Shown: positions 1 to 7,445, counted from the stretch's first letter. The stretch: 41,327 nucleotides of DNA from Halorubrum distributum JCM 10118 (GCF_000337335.1 NZ_AOJN01000058.1:1-41327); one strand, 5' to 3'. Program-made: numbers and translations. The notes: a model not told the origin generated them from the sequence alone.

Positions 1-478
1 CGTGGAGTTCACTGTCTGCTTGCTGGGTCGTAGACACACCTTCAGCAAGCAGGCGTTCTAACTAAGCGGCTTTGTGAAGTACTGAGGTTCCGCTCCCCGA
101 TCCGCCGGATGACAGGCTCGTCTTCGACGTACCCGATGGGCCGAACGGCAATCTCGGACATAGGAACTATCTAAATGACATACGGACAGAAGGAACATAT
201 TTTCTCCACATTTCGGTGTGACCGACTCGGGCCCTCTATTCAGCAGAGCACCGAGAACATATCACCACTTGCGGATTTCAACAGAGCCGGTAGCGGTTGT
301 ATTGAGCAGATCCTGGCTCGCGTGAACTGTTCATAATAATGGGCTTCAGGCTACGTCGTTGTGGTTGGTAGGACACCTGCGGAACCGCAGTTCACTTACG
401 CGATCACTGTTGAAGCGTTTGTGACTCGGGACCATCTGAGTAGGAACGTTGAGGTGAACAAGCAGCGAGTGAACAGTC
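1..478. other. Left-edge region without a confident gene
   Basis: No convincing gene is visible here. The only candidate is a minus-strand frame at 42-161 (39 residues, starting MSEIAVRPIGYVED). Its N-terminus reads like real protein, but it stops after about 25 natural-looking residues, so at best it is the start of a truncated gene. The base composition is lower in G+C than in the right half of the window. An AT-rich patch lies near 197-205. I see no repeat, tRNA or transposase here. Confidence 0.4.
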
Positions 479-763
479 ATGAGTCCGACTGTCCAGGAAC
501 TTCAAAACGCGATTCGAGTAGCGACAGGCCGCTTCGAACGAGAGGTCAAGGCATCGTTCACGAAAGAAGAGCTCCAAGCAATTTGTGAAGCCCTCGGCGT
601 GGATCTCGACGAGGGGGAGCGGCCATCAACACCGGAGATGCGTCGGCTCATCCGGGCGCACGTCGACATCGCAGCGTCGCTCGAGGCGGCCGACGACGCC
701 ACGTTCCGGAAGGCCGATCTCCAAGCGATCGCTGACGAAGTCGAGGCTTCGGTCGACTCGTAG
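479..763 (+). CDS. Small acidic hypothetical protein (94 aa)
   Basis: The frame starts at ATG 479 and encodes an acidic, helix-rich, soluble protein of 94 residues with no membrane segment. It contains two similar stretches, around residues 26-40 (FTKEELQAICEALGVDLD) and 76-91 (FRKADLQAIADEVEAS). Both read as a short helical motif of the form F-x-K-x-x-LQAI, so the protein may be an internal duplication of a roughly 45-residue unit. Codon use is typical of haloarchaeal genes and the acidic composition supports translation. No family is recognised and no function is proposed. The genes around it are fragments, so it may be a survivor in decaying DNA. Confidence 0.6.
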   Translation: MSPTVQELQNAIRVATGRFEREVKASFTKEELQAICEALGVDLDEGERPSTPEMRRLIRAHVDIAASLEAADDATFRKADLQAIADEVEASVDS

Positions 764-1275
764 CCGCACGTTGCCCGAGAGATCTGGCTGCTGCGGTTCA
801 CTCTCAAGATTTACGTCGCCCACGCCCAGCTCCTCGTCAGTCAGGCTCGGTGCCCCGATCTGTGAGCGGTATCCTGTTTCACTGTGGAAGAAAGCAACCG
901 CGTCGCCCGCATCAGCAACCGCGTTCGCGCACTCGTACTCGTTGTCCTCAGTGGGCTGTCCGGACGAGATGTGGAAGACGTACGGTTCATGTCCCCCGAA
1001 GGGGCATCGCGAGCCCAACCGCTGCGTCCTCGAAGGGCGCGACGTCTCCCTGCCACTCCCCGCGGGGCACCATGTCGAGGAGGTTCTTCAGCGCCTCCGA
1101 GTACGACCCTCGGTAGACGGGCGTGGCGACGACTACGCGTCGGCCTCGACGATCAACTCGAGCGCGTCGGCGGTGTCGTCCCCATAGTCGTCGATCCCGC
1201 GTCCGTCGGCCGTCGCGAGGTCGTAGTCGGTGAGGTGGAGGACAGCGGTGTCGACGGCACAGTCATACCCTCGCG
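764..1275 (-). pseudogene. NAD(P)H-dependent FMN reductase remnant plus unassigned coding fragment
   Basis: Read on the minus strand from about 1275, the sequence encodes DYDLATADGRGIDDYGDD, then ALELIVEADA and a stop at 1133-1135. One base out of frame it continues as VVVATPVYRGSYSEALKNLL and VPRGEWQGDVAPFEDAAVGL. This matches the middle of flavodoxin-fold NADPH-dependent FMN reductases, where V-x-ATPVYRGSYS is the flavin-binding loop. Loss of a single base near 1135 explains the frameshift. The 5' glycine-rich start and the 3' end are both missing. A further minus-strand open stretch (about 764-1018) contains EPYVFHISSGQPTEDNEYE, which looks like real protein but which I cannot place. The whole region is a decayed remnant. 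Confidence 0.65.
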
Positions 1276-1345
1276 AGAAGTATCACAGTTCCTGAGTAAT
1301 GTCACATCAATATTCACCTTCCACCGTCACGATTGCCTAACCGGG

Positions 1346-1522
1346 ATGGATCTGAAATTGATGGGGGTGGGACTCACACTGAGCCTCATTGGGGTCGTGC
1401 TCGCGGCAGATCTGAGCGTTTCGGGCCCAACGTTCCCAACTACTCCACTGGGTGCGGTCGGATGGGTACTGCTCCTTGCTGGCCTCGCCGGGATGCGACT
1501 GAGTCTGAGCTCCGGTCAGTAA
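1346..1522 (+). CDS. Small two-TM membrane protein (58 aa)
   Basis: ATG 1346 opens a frame of 58 residues starting MDLKLMGVGLTLSLIGVVLA and ending SLSSGQ. It has two hydrophobic segments, residues about 4-21 and 34-50, joined by a short polar loop rich in Thr and Pro. It is therefore a small double-spanning membrane protein. An AT-rich TATA-like stretch near 1309-1316 lies about 33 bases upstream and could drive a transcript with a short leader. Two-helix proteins of this size are common and mostly uncharacterised in haloarchaea. No family or function is assigned. Confidence 0.5.
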   Translation: MDLKLMGVGLTLSLIGVVLAADLSVSGPTFPTTPLGAVGWVLLLAGLAGMRLSLSSGQ

Positions 1523-1526
1523 CGAC

Positions 1527-1715
1527 TCAATATTCAACCCAATCCTCGATCTCCGGAGTTGGGTAGTGAGCGCTGCCACCTGCGGCAAGGCTTTTGCTTA
1601 GCATGGAGTGCCGGCGAGTTGCCGAGATGGTGTCGTCCACAGTGGGCGCCGCGTACCTCTCACGATCGTCGGGTAAATTGGACTCCGTGGCCGAGTGGCC
1701 GACACTGATCTTCAT
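1527..1715 (-). CDS. Small hypothetical protein (62 aa), uncertain
   Basis: A minus-strand frame of 62 residues starts with MKISVGHSATESNLPDDRER and ends in PTPEIEDWVEY. The start codon lies 13 bases after the stop of the preceding minus-strand frame (1729) and is preceded by the purine-rich GGCGAG, so the two could be translated in series. The composition is plausible for a haloarchaeal soluble protein but there is no recognisable motif. It may instead be a chance frame or the tail of a lost gene. Confidence 0.3.
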   Translation of the reverse strand: MKISVGHSATESNLPDDRERYAAPTVDDTISATRRHSMLSKSLAAGGSAHYPTPEIEDWVEY

Positions 1716-1728
1716 CTCGCCGTGGATA

Positions 1729-2034
1729 TTATTTGTCTGGCTTCGTCCCAGTCCGTAGGTTCTCTCGGTACTCAACCCACGCCTCGTACATTTCGACCCG
1801 CTCGTCTTTCGACAGTGTCTCGTCGGTCTCGGGGTTGAAGAACGGGAGTTCCTCCTTCTCGGGCATCGACATAACTTGGCTGAGCGGATAGAGCTCAGTG
1901 TAGTAGTTCTCCAAGACCCACTCCTCGCTGTGGTCGTCGACGGGTTTGGCGATGAACGGGGCTGCTTCCGGGTATTCGTCGGCGAGTGGATCGGGTATAG
2001 TGGGGTATCGTGGAGGGGTTGATCTCTCGTAGAC
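1729..2034 (-). pseudogene. Downstream half of an amber-interrupted gene (about 101 codons)
   Basis: This open stretch follows directly, in the same frame, the TAG stop (2035-2037) of the upstream 120-residue gene. It reads VYERSTPPRYPTIPDPLADE, then EEWVLENYYTELYPLSQV, FFNPETDETLSKDERVEMY and ends GTKPDK. It is clearly protein-like and acidic. There is no good start codon in the first part. The first internal ATG falls beyond position 1945, about 30 or more codons in, and would discard natural-looking sequence. The simplest reading is one ancestral gene of about 222 codons broken by a nonsense mutation. A fused ancestor with read-through is the alternative. No family is recognised. Confidence 0.5.
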
Positions 2035-2397
2035 CTAGGCGTCGGTGAACTCAGCAAGCGAGTGGTTGGGACTGCTGTGGTGCCACGTGCCGATCTGAAT
2101 GAGGTCGAAGCTCTCGATGTGGTCGTCGATCGCGGCATCAAGCGTGGCCTTGATCTCGGCAGACAGACTGTCGACACGGATCGCCGTCACTGGGTGGCCC
2201 CCAAGTGCGTAGCCGGTCGCAAGACTCGTGGGAGAAACGACGATCACCGCATCGCCATCGACCGCGTCGAGTGCGAGATGTGCATCCCGATGCTGGAGGA
2301 CGGTCGCATCCAACTCATCGACGGGGAAGAGCCCGGACGCTGTCCCGTACTCAATACTCGCTCCGGACGAGTAGAAATGTTTTTTGGACATAATCAT
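2035..2397 (-). CDS. Hypothetical protein (120 aa), ends at an in-frame amber codon
   Basis: The gene encodes MIMSKKHFYSSGASIEYGTA and continues as a mixed alpha/beta acidic soluble protein ending NHSLAEFTDA. A second Met two codons in (position 2391) is an equally good start. The upstream minus-strand sequence is AT-rich (2398-2430), with ATATAG and TTAATATTA elements that can serve as a TATA box. The stop is TAG. Downstream the same frame stays open and protein-like for 101 more codons to 1729, so this may be the 5' half of a longer gene. A His-rich patch (GTWHHSSPNHS) lies near the C-terminus. No family is recognised. Confidence 0.55.
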   Translation of the reverse strand: MIMSKKHFYSSGASIEYGTASGLFPVDELDATVLQHRDAHLALDAVDGDAVIVVSPTSLATGYALGGHPVTAIRVDSLSAEIKATLDAAIDDHIESFDLIQIGTWHHSSPNHSLAEFTDA

Positions 2398-2439
2398 TTA
2401 CTTCTATATGTCCTATAGACATTAATATTACGCCACCAA

Positions 2440-2879
2440 GTGTTACTGCGCTCAGCGATTCGAGCGGCCCGGGAAGTGAATAACCAGCCTGGTTCACCGC
2501 CGTATGTGGCTCGAGCTCTGTACGAGAGCGTCGCGGCTAAACTCGCAACTGGTCTGTTGAACACGTTTCGTCCGACACCACCCCGAGTACTGCCGCCGAG
2601 TGGCTCGGGACGAACGGCTACGATGCGGCGCCAGTCGGCCGAGGCGGCGACCCAGTCAGATTTCTCCACAAAGATGACCTCGACACCGAGGGTTCTGGTG
2701 ACGGACGTGCGACGGCGCTCACGCGCTCACTATCGAGCTCTATGATTAGCAGTGACACGTCGTTTACGGAGAGTCTCGCGGCGCTAATCGAGGAGCCGGT
2801 CTACTTCCTGGGAGTCACAACGTGGGCAACACAAACGGTGACGAGTTGGATCGAACAATTCGTTCCGAACACGCAGTAG
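2440..2879 (+). pseudogene. Frameshifted CBS-domain-like protein
   Basis: Two plus-strand frames carry adjoining pieces of one protein. Frame one (from GTG 2440) gives REVNNQPGSPPYVARALYE and AAKLATGLLNTF. Near 2568 the coding sense passes to another frame, which reads SDTTPSTAAEWLGTNGYDAA, PVRFLHKDDL, then SFTESLAALIEEPVYFLGVT and ends FVPNTQ at 2879. The pattern of Thr/Ser start, AAEWL helix, G-Y-D-A-A-PV strand and FLHKDDL, repeated as EEPVYFLGV, resembles paired CBS motifs (inference from pattern only). The frameshift and the lack of a clean start mark it as a pseudogene. Confidence 0.45.
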
Positions 2880-2968
2880 CTTGGGCGAATATCCAAGATC
2901 GATCGAGCCCTCCGTATCAGCAGAACTATCAGGATATCTGGGTTGGCCCACTCCGTGGTGACCAGTAG
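2822..2968 (+). pseudogene. Short coding-like fragment overlapping the CBS remnant
   Basis: A third frame, from GTG 2822 to TAG 2966-2968, reads NTNGDELDRTIRSEHAVAW and then ANIQDRSSPPYQQNYQDIW and GPLRGDQ. The composition is protein-like rather than random, and it overlaps the end of the CBS-like remnant by about 58 bases in another frame. It is probably a fragment of a different lost gene joined here by deletion. No family is recognised. Confidence 0.25.
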
Positions 2969-3371
2969 CGGCCTTCGGCACAATCAATTCGTAACGGATC
3001 CGTTGGCGGTGACGGTCTACGACATCAACGGCCATCCCACACCGCCTCGAGACGTGGAACTCATCGCGACTGATGTTGCCGGGGTGGAGCTACAGGTCGT
3101 TACCTGGAAGAAACACGATGTAACGGTCGAGTGGGACATCGATACAGGAGAATGCTCCCTCCACCTGGGTTGTGACGGTGCTATACAGAGAGGTTCAGGT
3201 CAAACGGTAGCAGTTGGGATGAGCCGGCTCTGCGAGCCCCTACAGTGTGTGTTCGACAGCCCTCGAACGGAGAGCGAGATTAATTCAGATCCATCTCTGC
3301 TTCGAACTGCTCTCGTTGCGCAGAGTCAAGCGCGAGGACCCATTCGAACTGATCGCCTACCCACGATGTAG
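2943..3371 (+). pseudogene. Possible OB-fold-like protein fragment
   Basis: The frame reads VTSSGLRHNQFVTDPLAVTV, then DINGHPTPPRDVELIATDVA, GVELQVVTWKKHDVTVEW and DIDTGECSLHLGCDG. The strand pattern with T-W-K-K-H and E-W-D-I-D-T-G-E resembles an OB-fold nucleic-acid-binding module (inference, weak). After about residue 85 the sequence loses protein character and runs into the convergent DUF262 gene, overlapping it by about 90 bases. I treat it as a 3'-truncated fragment. Confidence 0.3.
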
Positions 3372-5385
3372 ACATGATCGAGTGGCGGAACTCCTTAGAG
3401 TGTTTCGACGTCAGTCCCGCGAGAATACCTGACAGACCGCTACTGCCCCCAACCGTCTCACCGTACTCATCTTCCATCCGTTGAATCAGGTCGTCGGTGA
3501 GCAAGGGCTCCTCGGCGGCGTAGAGAACCCGAAACATCGCCTCCTGTTTGCTGGTGAGGCGGTCGAAGAAGTCGGACGGGAACCACCCGGTGAACTCAGC
3601 GGGGACCTCCGTTGACTCCGGCTCGGGAGCCGCCGGATCGATCGACCAGTGGTCGAGTGCGAATCCGACGAGCGTGTCGGTCCGCTCATCGATGGCCGAC
3701 TTCCCGAACGTGTCGAACGCGGCGAGTTCTCGCTGGACGCGCAACGACGAGGAGGCGTACTCCTTCTCGCGGCCGCCGCTGGCGTGTTTCTTTTCGGCGA
3801 ACGGTAGATTACCGTACGAGCTGTTCCAGTACCGGCTGGCGAGTGTGAGGTTCCCGAGGCGGTGGATGTGTTCGTCGAACTCGCCGACGAGACTCTCAGG
3901 GATCGCATCGGCGGGGAGCTTCCGAGCAAGGATGTGCTCGACTTGGAACTCGGTCGATAGAATATGCCCGGGACTCGTCATGACCTCCTCGCCGGCCTCA
4001 GATTCGACCTGTTGTCCGTAGTGATAGAGTAGGTACTTCGTGTCTCGACTCGACGTGCTCTGGTAGAAGTCCGGATCGCGGAGTTGGCGCTCGAACCGGT
4101 CGTCGTCCGTGTATCGCTGCGTGATCGCGTCGAGTCGTTCGACGACGGTCTCGGGATCGATCGAGGGTGTCGTGTGAACGTCGTGAGCGAGGCGAACGAG
4201 TCGCCCCCGGCCCGTGTCCGAACGCCGTGAGTCAATTGCGTACAGCCGAAACACGAGCGTTTCACACGCGTCGACGACGGCTGCGAATCCCTCAGGATCA
4301 TCGTCGGCAAAGTTCAGATACGACGCCATCAGGACGGGGAGCACGTTCGCCAGTCGGCCGAGCTCTAAGAGTCGCGTGAGAGAGGGTTCAACGGAATCCG
4401 GCACGTCCGGCTGGAGGATTGCCGAGAACGCCGTCGCGGCCTCACGGAGGTCCTGGACGTACGCGTCGATTTCTGACTGGACAGCATCGAGTTCACCGGC
4501 GCGGAACTGCTCGCGGAGCCGGTCTTTCAGCGTCTCGAATCCGTTGAAATACTCATCAGAATCATAGCCGTCGTAGATGCCCCAATGGAACCGGAGGAAG
4601 CTGTCCTCGTCGAAGTCATTCACCCGTTCATGGCCGGTGTTGAACACGAACAGGTCCCGGTAGATGCTTCCGAACCGTTGTTTGATCTTGGTTTCGAGCG
4701 CACCCTGATTGCTGGAGCGGTCGTCCATGTACATCAGGAAACTCTTCGTTTTGTCGAGTGTCGACAGCGGTCGGCCGCGGTCGTTGAGACTCTCGAAGAT
4801 CGAGGCCGCCTCGGAGCCGTCATCGATCTCGACGACGTTGATCCGACAGTCGTACCGGAGTGTCTCTGCGAGATCGGCGACGGCTTCAGGGTCATCGAGC
4901 GCCTCAAACTGTTCTGTAAAGAAGTCCGCGGCAGCCTTGAGCCGCGTCTGTGACGGCGTTTCCGGGTCGATGGATGCGGAGCCGAGGAGTCCGTCACGGA
5001 AGTACTCGGAGTCCTGATCCTGTGGCAGCAATCGCGGTCGTTCATCGACGGGGAAGAGGAGGTTATCCTCGTCGAGTGTCGCCGCGATCGTGTCGTCGAA
5101 CTTTGACGCGGCGTACAGGAAGATAATCGCCGATGTCAGGCGTTGTTGGCCGTCCACGACGTCGTACTTGTCGAACCGACGGCGACGGTCCGTCTCGAAC
5201 TGGGTGTCCTGCTTGCGGAGGATGATGTTCCCGAAGAAGTGCGACTTCTCCTCTGGGAGGTACAGAAGGTCCTCAAACAGATCCGTGAGCTGGGGCTCGG
5301 TCCACGAGTAGCTGCGCTGGTAGCTCGGGATATCGAACAACCCGTCCGTCAACAGGGAGTCGAGATGGACCGTGCGGGTTTCCAT
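3280..5385 (-). CDS. GmrSD-like restriction protein (DUF262 + DUF1524)
   Basis: This 701-residue protein has the DUF262 domain at the N-terminus: IPSYQRSYSW at residues 19-28 and the signature DGQQR at 78-82. DUF262 is the ParB/Srx-like nucleotide-binding fold of GmrS. A DUF1524 HNH-type nuclease domain follows at about residues 477-535, with VEHILARKL supplying the catalytic His and HIHRLGNLTLAS the Asn motif, as in GmrD. The two halves are fused, as in single-chain type IV restriction enzymes that attack modified phage DNA. About 150 residues remain C-terminal (from about residue 560) and contain a helical module. TATAAA at 5411-5416 lies about 28 bases from the ATG, so the mRNA is probably leaderless. 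It stands next to other defence genes. The family call is firm; the modified-DNA target is inference. Confidence 0.88.
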   Translation of the reverse strand: METRTVHLDSLLTDGLFDIPSYQRSYSWTEPQLTDLFEDLLYLPEEKSHFFGNIILRKQDTQFETDRRRRFDKYDVVDGQQRLTSAIIFLYAASKFDDTIAATLDEDNLLFPVDERPRLLPQDQDSEYFRDGLLGSASIDPETPSQTRLKAAADFFTEQFEALDDPEAVADLAETLRYDCRINVVEIDDGSEAASIFESLNDRGRPLSTLDKTKSFLMYMDDRSSNQGALETKIKQRFGSIYRDLFVFNTGHERVNDFDEDSFLRFHWGIYDGYDSDEYFNGFETLKDRLREQFRAGELDAVQSEIDAYVQDLREAATAFSAILQPDVPDSVEPSLTRLLELGRLANVLPVLMASYLNFADDDPEGFAAVVDACETLVFRLYAIDSRRSDTGRGRLVRLAHDVHTTPSIDPETVVERLDAITQRYTDDDRFERQLRDPDFYQSTSSRDTKYLLYHYGQQVESEAGEEVMTSPGHILSTEFQVEHILARKLPADAIPESLVGEFDEHIHRLGNLTLASRYWNSSYGNLPFAEKKHASGGREKEYASSSLRVQRELAAFDTFGKSAIDERTDTLVGFALDHWSIDPAAPEPESTEVPAEFTGWFPSDFFDRLTSKQEAMFRVLYAAEEPLLTDDLIQRMEDEYGETVGGSSGLSGILAGLTSKHSKEFRHSIMSTSWVGDQFEWVLALDSAQREQFEAEMDLN

Positions 5386-5410
5386 GCTGGTACGGTGGTG
5401 GGCTGGCCAA

Positions 5411-5416
5411 TATAAA
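5411..5416 (-). promoter_or_regulatory. TATA box of the DUF262 gene
   Basis: TATAAA on the plus strand (TTTATA on the minus strand) is centred about 28 bases upstream of the DUF262 start codon. This spacing puts transcription initiation at or next to the ATG, supporting that start and a leaderless mRNA. Confidence 0.6.
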
Positions 5417-5578
5417 TCGTGGTTGTCACGTTCTGGGTGGCTCAGATTGGTCGCAGGTAGGTTGAGCTACTCATCCCACAGGTTTGCTGCGACCCGCGAG
5501 CACGCTCACCCACTGTCGGCAGAAGTGTGTGTGATAGTTGGCTCCACAGATAGGGCGCAATGGACAAAACTCTGCGTT

Positions 5579-5920
5579 CTACCACTTGTACAGTTGGTCT
5601 TCTTCAGGTGGAAACTCAGCTAATTCAAGATCTCTTGGATATGGCTCTGAGAGAATCTCATCTGGGTCGCGGATCTGTCTCGATTCGAGCCCTGGTGGGG
5701 ATAATGTTCCAATATATGCTCCCACTGGATACCGTTCGAGAGGATGATCATCGAGAATCTGTGGTATTCGAGTCGCTGCGTCGTCGGGGAGTTCATCTAC
5801 ATCCTCGTAGGCAACCACGTCATCACCATCCATACTGCCGGCACGGAGATGAACACGGAGTCGAACGTCCTTCGAGTCAGACCGAATAAACTCCATGTGA
5901 CACGCTGGGGCCGCTGTCAT
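5579..5920 (-). CDS. Hypothetical acidic protein (113 aa)
   Basis: The frame starts MTAAPACHMEFIRSDSKDVR and ends PPEEDQLYKW. It is strongly acidic (many Asp and Glu), soluble, and has haloarchaeal codon use, so it is very likely translated. The stretch DGDDVVAYEDVDELPDD is a notable acidic patch. An AT-rich element near 5942-5947 lies about 25 bases upstream of the first ATG and favours the start at 5920. A second Met (5896) is possible. It lies on the same strand between the DUF4268 gene and the DUF262 gene but is separated from each by about 200 bases. No family is recognised. Confidence 0.6.
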   Translation of the reverse strand: MTAAPACHMEFIRSDSKDVRLRVHLRAGSMDGDDVVAYEDVDELPDDAATRIPQILDDHPLERYPVGAYIGTLSPPGLESRQIRDPDEILSEPYPRDLELAEFPPEEDQLYKW

Positions 5921-6041
5921 GAAATAATTTGTAGATGAGTTATTAGGGCGATATCTTTCAAATTTTGCGCTGTGTATACCGTATACTCCTGAAACGAGTC
6001 TCAGTAGGGAATCTCAGCGGAGCTGTAGTTCAAACTAGATA

Positions 6042-6062
6042 GTGGGGGAGGGGGGTGCGTCC
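6042..6062 (-). repeat. Copy 1 (inverted) of the GGACGCACCCCCCTC repeat
   Basis: The minus strand reads GGACGCACCCCCCTCCCCCAC, preceded by TTGTC. It is in inverted orientation to copies at 7159-7175 and 7294-7310 on the other side of the DUF4268 gene. Identity with the copy at 7159 extends over TTGYCGGACGCACCCCCCTC and the next two C residues. It lies about 65 bases downstream of the stop of the DUF4268 gene. Confidence 0.7.
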
Positions 6063-6125
6063 GACAAGACAGGGAGGATGGAAGGCACCTACACAGCGAG
6101 TTCGTTACACCGGTAGAAGCAGCGA

Positions 6126-7085
6126 TCAGTTGGAGCCGAGAGCGGAAAGACGTGGTTCGAACTCCTCCTGGAATTCGTCCATCGCATCCACCCCCCATTC
6201 GACCAAGTGATTTCGCTGGTCTGCGGTGAGATCGGTGATGGTCCGATCAATATCTTCAGGCTGTTTGATCCGGGATGCTTGTTTCTCAGGCAAACGTTCC
6301 CACGCTAACTCGACGCCTAAATTGCTCTCAATCTCCGTTCGGTCGCGTTTCAGCGCCTCGAATATCTCCTCGTTGCGCTCCTTATCCGACGTGGAGATGT
6401 AGAGCTCGACGGAGAACTCCGGCCCCTGGTGGAACACCCAGCCGAATCGGACGCCTGAGATACCGGCACTGAACGTCAGATAGTTCCGAGGCCCAGGTTT
6501 GAGTTTGTACCAGTTTGGACGTCGCTGCGAGTACGCCTCAACCATCTCAGCGAAGAACTGACGGTAGCTATGCTCGGAGTCGGAAAGAGACTCAGTACTC
6601 ACCTCGCGTTCCCATTCATTCGGCTCAACGACGACTTCGAACTCGAACCCACGCTCCTCGGATCCCTCAATACTCACGACGCGGGGTTTGATCGCGAAGA
6701 ACTTCGCGCCTTTCGGCCCGGTTTCGTTCAACCATTCGAGGACGCTTCGGTGTTCCGGCCGGAACTCCTCGGCGAGCCACATCGTGAACCCGGCGTTCTT
6801 TCCCGACGAGTACGTCAGAAGTTTCCCCAAGTGGTCGTGGTCCGTCCGGTTGTATTGATTCTCGATGACGACGGTCTCGCCCGTGTTCATCTCTCGTGCG
6901 ACGATGTCGGCCGAGAAGTCGCCGACGGCTTCCTCGGCTCGTGCGTCCTCGATCTCTATCCCCAACTCGGACGCGAGAAGGTCGATATTCTCTGTCAACC
7001 ATTGCGTGAAATCCCTCTCTTCGTTCTCCCACACCGAGCGGAGGTCGTGTTCGTGGATTTGCGAGACGTTTTGCTCCATAGACAT
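6126..7085 (-). CDS. DUF4268 protein with PD-(D/E)XK-type N-terminal core
   Basis: The gene encodes 319 residues. Residues about 25-110 form a nuclease-like core: GDFSADIVARE at 55-65 supplies an Asp (about D60), TVVIENQYNRTDHDHLGKLL at 71-90 supplies E-x-Q (E75, Q77), and LLTYSSGKNAG follows. This is the PD-(D/E)XK-type core commonly found ahead of DUF4268. Residues about 165-300 contain the DUF4268 part, with R-x-NWYKLKPGPRN, GVRFGWVF and SVELYIS followed by NEEIFEALKRDRTEIE. Such proteins occur in restriction and mobile-element contexts and are probably DNA endonucleases (family knowledge). A TTTTATC element at about 7103-7109 fits a leaderless start at Met 3 (7079) better than at 7085. 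Inverted copies of a C-rich repeat flank the gene. Confidence 0.8.
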   Translation of the reverse strand: MSMEQNVSQIHEHDLRSVWENEERDFTQWLTENIDLLASELGIEIEDARAEEAVGDFSADIVAREMNTGETVVIENQYNRTDHDHLGKLLTYSSGKNAGFTMWLAEEFRPEHRSVLEWLNETGPKGAKFFAIKPRVVSIEGSEERGFEFEVVVEPNEWEREVSTESLSDSEHSYRQFFAEMVEAYSQRRPNWYKLKPGPRNYLTFSAGISGVRFGWVFHQGPEFSVELYISTSDKERNEEIFEALKRDRTEIESNLGVELAWERLPEKQASRIKQPEDIDRTITDLTADQRNHLVEWGVDAMDEFQEEFEPRLSALGSN

Positions 7086-7158
7086 GCGTCTCCGGGAGTT
7101 TTGATAAAACGTTGTGGGCCAACTTTTCTTGAAGCGTCATTCGCTGCGGTCCGTTGCC

Positions 7159-7175
7159 GGACGCACCCCCCTCCC
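7159..7175 (+). repeat. Copy 2 of the GGACGCACCCCCCTC repeat
   Basis: GGACGCACCCCCCTCCC at this position is preceded by TTGCC. It matches the inverted copy at 6042-6062 over about 20 bases with one mismatch. Confidence 0.75.
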
Positions 7176-7293
7176 AGGGTTGCGCGGTCCTGAGACGATG
7201 AATACGAGTGTCGTATCGGGTACAGAGCGGTTCTGGGATCGTGGCTCGTTATGAGGACACTGGAACTACAGTCGAGTATCTCAGTAGTTTGCT

Positions 7294-7310
7294 GGACGCA
7301 CCCCCCTCTG
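7294..7310 (+). repeat. Copy 3 of the GGACGCACCCCCCTC repeat
   Basis: GGACGCACCCCCCTC is followed here by TGTCCCCC. It lies 135 bases after copy 2 in direct orientation. A shorter, degenerate copy (GGACGCACACCC) begins at 7368. Confidence 0.75.
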
Positions 7311-7367
7311 TCCCCCTTTGCCACCCAAAGCACAGTAGAGCCGAAAGAGAACCGACCACAGCTTTCA

Positions 7368-7379
7368 GGACGCACACCC
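7368..7379 (+). repeat. Copy 4 (degenerate) of the GGACGCAC repeat
   Basis: GGACGCACACCC keeps the GGACGCAC core but has lost the C6 tract. It lies 67 bases before the Orc1/Cdc6-like start codon at 7446 and is followed by GTTTTTT. Confidence 0.45.
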
Positions 7380-7414
7380 GTTTTTTAGACAGGAAGACAT
7401 GTAGGACACGGGGG

Positions 7415-7423
7415 TTTTATTTA
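7415..7423 (+). promoter_or_regulatory. TATA box of the Orc1/Cdc6-like gene
   Basis: TTTTATTTA is centred about 27 bases before ATG 7446. This favours ATG 7446 over the in-frame GTG at 7437 and suggests a leaderless mRNA. Confidence 0.6.
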
Positions 7424-7445
7424 TGTCACCTGAAAAGTGGAGCGT

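Larger units (their letters stand above)
7086..7445. promoter_or_regulatory. Repeat-bearing intergenic region upstream of the Orc1/Cdc6-like gene
   Basis: This 360-base divergent intergenic region has no credible gene. It carries the promoter of the DUF4268 gene on the left, two direct copies of GGACGCACCCCCCTC, a shorter copy GGACGCACACCC, a T6 tract at 7381-7386, and the TATA-like box of the Orc1/Cdc6-like gene. Repeats beside a gene of the Orc1/Cdc6 family suggest binding sites for that protein, either as a replication origin or as an operator. This is inference. Confidence 0.5.

Noticed and set aside
2035-2037. TAG as pyrrolysine or programmed read-through
   Set aside because: No pyl genes or read-through signal are seen here, and a recent nonsense mutation in decaying DNA is simpler.
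6024-7271. CTGTAGTTC (about 6024) and GAACTACAG (about 7263) as outer arms of an inverted repeat around the DUF4268 gene
   Set aside because: A 9-base match over this distance is expected by chance, and the order relative to the C-rich repeats is not symmetrical.
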